Shown: piece after piece, positions 5,204 through 6,110 of the stretch
Layout of the letters: every line of letters starts with the position of its first letter
How positions within the stretch are numbered: position 1 is the first letter of the stretch
Assembly: GCA_910586515.1 (NCBI GenBank)
Contig: CAJUGL010000104.1
Coordinates: 1 to 6,110 of the forward strand
Length of the DNA: 6,110 nt
Reading direction: 5' to 3'
DNA from: an uncultured Acetatifactor sp.
GTDB taxonomy: Bacteria; Bacillota; Clostridia; Lachnospirales; Lachnospiraceae
The notes under the pieces: model-generated
What the model was told of the DNA's origin: nothing
The model's database searches: none
Seen by the model: only the letters and a program-made list of their open reading frames with translations
Position numbers and translations under genes: made by a program

Positions 5204-5731
5204 CTACACCATCCACCCGGCCAGCACCACGCTCATCACCGTCCCCGCCAGGGTGGCCAACAGCGCTCCGGCCAGGGTAAAGCGGGTCTTGGTCACCTTC
5301 GCCGCCAGGAAGTAGACGCTCATGGTATAGAACACCGTCTCCGTGCAGCTCATGAGGATGGAAGTCAGCATCCCCGCATAGGAATCCGGCCCGGATGTGC
5401 GGAAGATGTCCAGGACCAGTCCCGTTGCCGCGGAAGAAGAGAACAGCTTCACCACCAGCAGCGGCATCAGCTGGGCAGGCAGGCCCACCGCTGCTGCCGC
5501 AGGGCCCAGAAGCGTACCCAGCATCTCAAAGAAACCCGAAGCCCGCAGCATTCCCACCGCCACCAGCAGGCCGATCAGAGTAGGCACAATGTCTATAACG
5601 ATTTTCAGACCGTCCTTTGCTCCCTTTAGAAAGGTTTCATATACTTTTACCCTGGAAACAAATCCATAACCTACAATAAAGAAGATCAGGACGGGGATAA
5701 CAATGTCCGAAAGATGAGCCAGTGCGTTCAT
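5204..5731 (-). CDS. spmB: Spore maturation protein B
   Basis: This 175-residue membrane protein matches SpmB in length (178 residues in Bacillus subtilis) and sequence. Hydrophobic segments lie at about 9-25, 43-62, 84-108, 119-143 and 152-174. The characteristic stretches are VPTLIGLLVAVGMLRASG (49-66), VVKLFSSSAATGLVLDIF (93-110), and GPDSYAGMLTSILMSCTETV (114-133), all part of the 'Gate'/nucleoside-recognition membrane fold. SpmA and SpmB act together in the forespore membrane system and are needed for normal spore core dehydration and heat resistance; their transported substrate is not settled. ATG 5731 overlaps the stop of spmA (ATGA, 5728-5731), with GGGGAGGG 8 nt upstream, so translation is coupled to spmA. 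No clear terminator is seen before the NUDIX promoter. Confidence 0.9.
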   Translation of the reverse strand: MNALAHLSDIVIPVLIFFIVGYGFVSRVKVYETFLKGAKDGLKIVIDIVPTLIGLLVAVGMLRASGFFEMLGTLLGPAAAAVGLPAQLMPLLVVKLFSSSAATGLVLDIFRTSGPDSYAGMLTSILMSCTETVFYTMSVYFLAAKVTKTRFTLAGALLATLAGTVMSVVLAGWMV

Positions 5732-6069
5732 ACCGCTTTCCCTCCCCTGTCCTTGATTTTACAATATACGATTGCCACCAGAGTGCTCACCAGCGTAGCC
5801 GCAATGGCCGGAGCGATGATGGCCGTGGGATTGGCGCTGCCGTACTGGCTGCGGTAGGCAATCATATTCACCGGAATCAGCTGGAGGGAAGAGATATTCA
5901 GAATCAGGAAAACGCACATCTCATTGCTGGCCCGTCTCTCCCTCCCTGCCTTTTCCCTGCCCTGGGCAGGCAGCCCCTTTTTTGCCCCTGCAGCCGCATA
6001 CTCCGGATTCCCCCGCTCCGCCTCCAGCTTCGCCAGCTCCTCCATGGCTTTCAAGCCCCCTTGTGTCAA
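5728..6069 (-). CDS. spmA: Spore maturation protein A, C-terminal part (partial or interrupted)
   Basis: The frame ends in TGA at 5730-5728. Family sequence is clear from GLKAMEELAKLE through SNEMCVFLILNISSLQLIP and AYRSQYGSANPTAI to a last membrane helix (AIAATLVSTLVAIVY). Full SpmA is about 195 residues, so roughly the first 80, including the first membrane helices, are absent. The first start-like codon is TTG 6069, but the frame stays open to the window edge. The residues before GLKAM (VRVTNLTQG) do not resemble the conserved G-x-A-x-TP segment expected there. Either the gene is simply cut by the window, or it is broken at about 6060 by an inserted element; I favour the latter moderately. 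An Ala/Lys/Arg-rich loop (about 25-47) is longer than in Bacillus. SpmA works with SpmB in spore core dehydration. Confidence 0.7.
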   Translation of the reverse strand: MTQGGLKAMEELAKLEAERGNPEYAAAGAKKGLPAQGREKAGRERRASNEMCVFLILNISSLQLIPVNMIAYRSQYGSANPTAIIAPAIAATLVSTLVAIVYCKIKDRGGKAV

Positions 6070-6110
6070 GTTAGTGACACGAACTTTGTGAAAAATATCT
6101 TGTAATAATG
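6061..6110. mobile_element. Possible insertion-sequence end inside spmA
   Basis: SpmA similarity stops at about 6057. The next bases contain a perfect inverted repeat, GTGTCA (6063-6068) and TGACAC (6075-6080), followed by AACTTTGTGAAAAATATC. The order TGTCAAG...TTTGTG-AAAA resembles, from memory, the terminal repeats of IS256-family elements. No transposase coding is inside the window and no target duplication can be seen, so the family is a guess. Confidence 0.35.

Noticed and set aside
1..6110. CRISPR array, tRNA or rRNA genes
   Set aside because: No regularly spaced repeats and no tRNA- or rRNA-like sequence were seen on either strand.

Overview
The window most likely comes from an endospore-forming, gut-type Firmicute of the Lachnospiraceae/Clostridia. 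The supporting signs are an spmA-spmB spore maturation pair, a very short holin-like type I toxin of the kind common in that group, strong GGAGG-type ribosome binding sites, and GC-rich genes set in AT-rich spacers. This is an inference from gene content; no rRNA or other species marker is present.

Layout from left to right. Positions 1-37 hold a hairpin and T-run terminator that overlaps the 3' end of a 28-residue holin-like toxin gene on the minus strand (30-116). Its leader (about 117-320) is rich in hairpins, has a consensus TATAAT box and contains a small overlapping upstream ORF. A plus-strand gene (395-1135) encodes an unrecognised protein with a possible nuclease-like core and a winged-helix-like C-terminus. 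It converges on a block of minus-strand genes. The first pair in that block, in transcription order, is a twin DUF1538 membrane protein (3427-1880) whose 3' end overlaps the start of a twin PII-like regulator gene (1896-1201). The pair is preceded by a roughly 350 bp intergenic region holding a candidate promoter and a three-way-junction RNA fold. Upstream of that lie two tandem NUDIX hydrolase genes (5021-4488 and 4452-3784) with their own candidate promoter. At the right end are spmB (5731-5204) and the C-terminal part of spmA (from 5728), overlapping by ATGA.

How the genes work together. The DUF1538/PII-like pair looks like a membrane transporter with a dedicated cytoplasmic sensor. Both partners are internally duplicated, and members of the DUF1538 family have been reported as cation/proton antiporters. 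The two NUDIX enzymes probably act on nucleotide-type substrates such as ADP-ribose and form one transcription unit. SpmA and SpmB act together in spore core dehydration, but spmA loses its family resemblance about 50 bp before the right edge. The sequence there looks like the terminal repeat of an insertion element, so spmA may be disrupted. Both window edges fall in sequence likely to be multicopy (a type I toxin terminator and a possible IS end), which would fit assembly breakpoints.

The most interesting items are the duplicated DUF1538/PII-like module with its structured leader, the compact toxin locus with its layered leader, and the possible IS junction in spmA.
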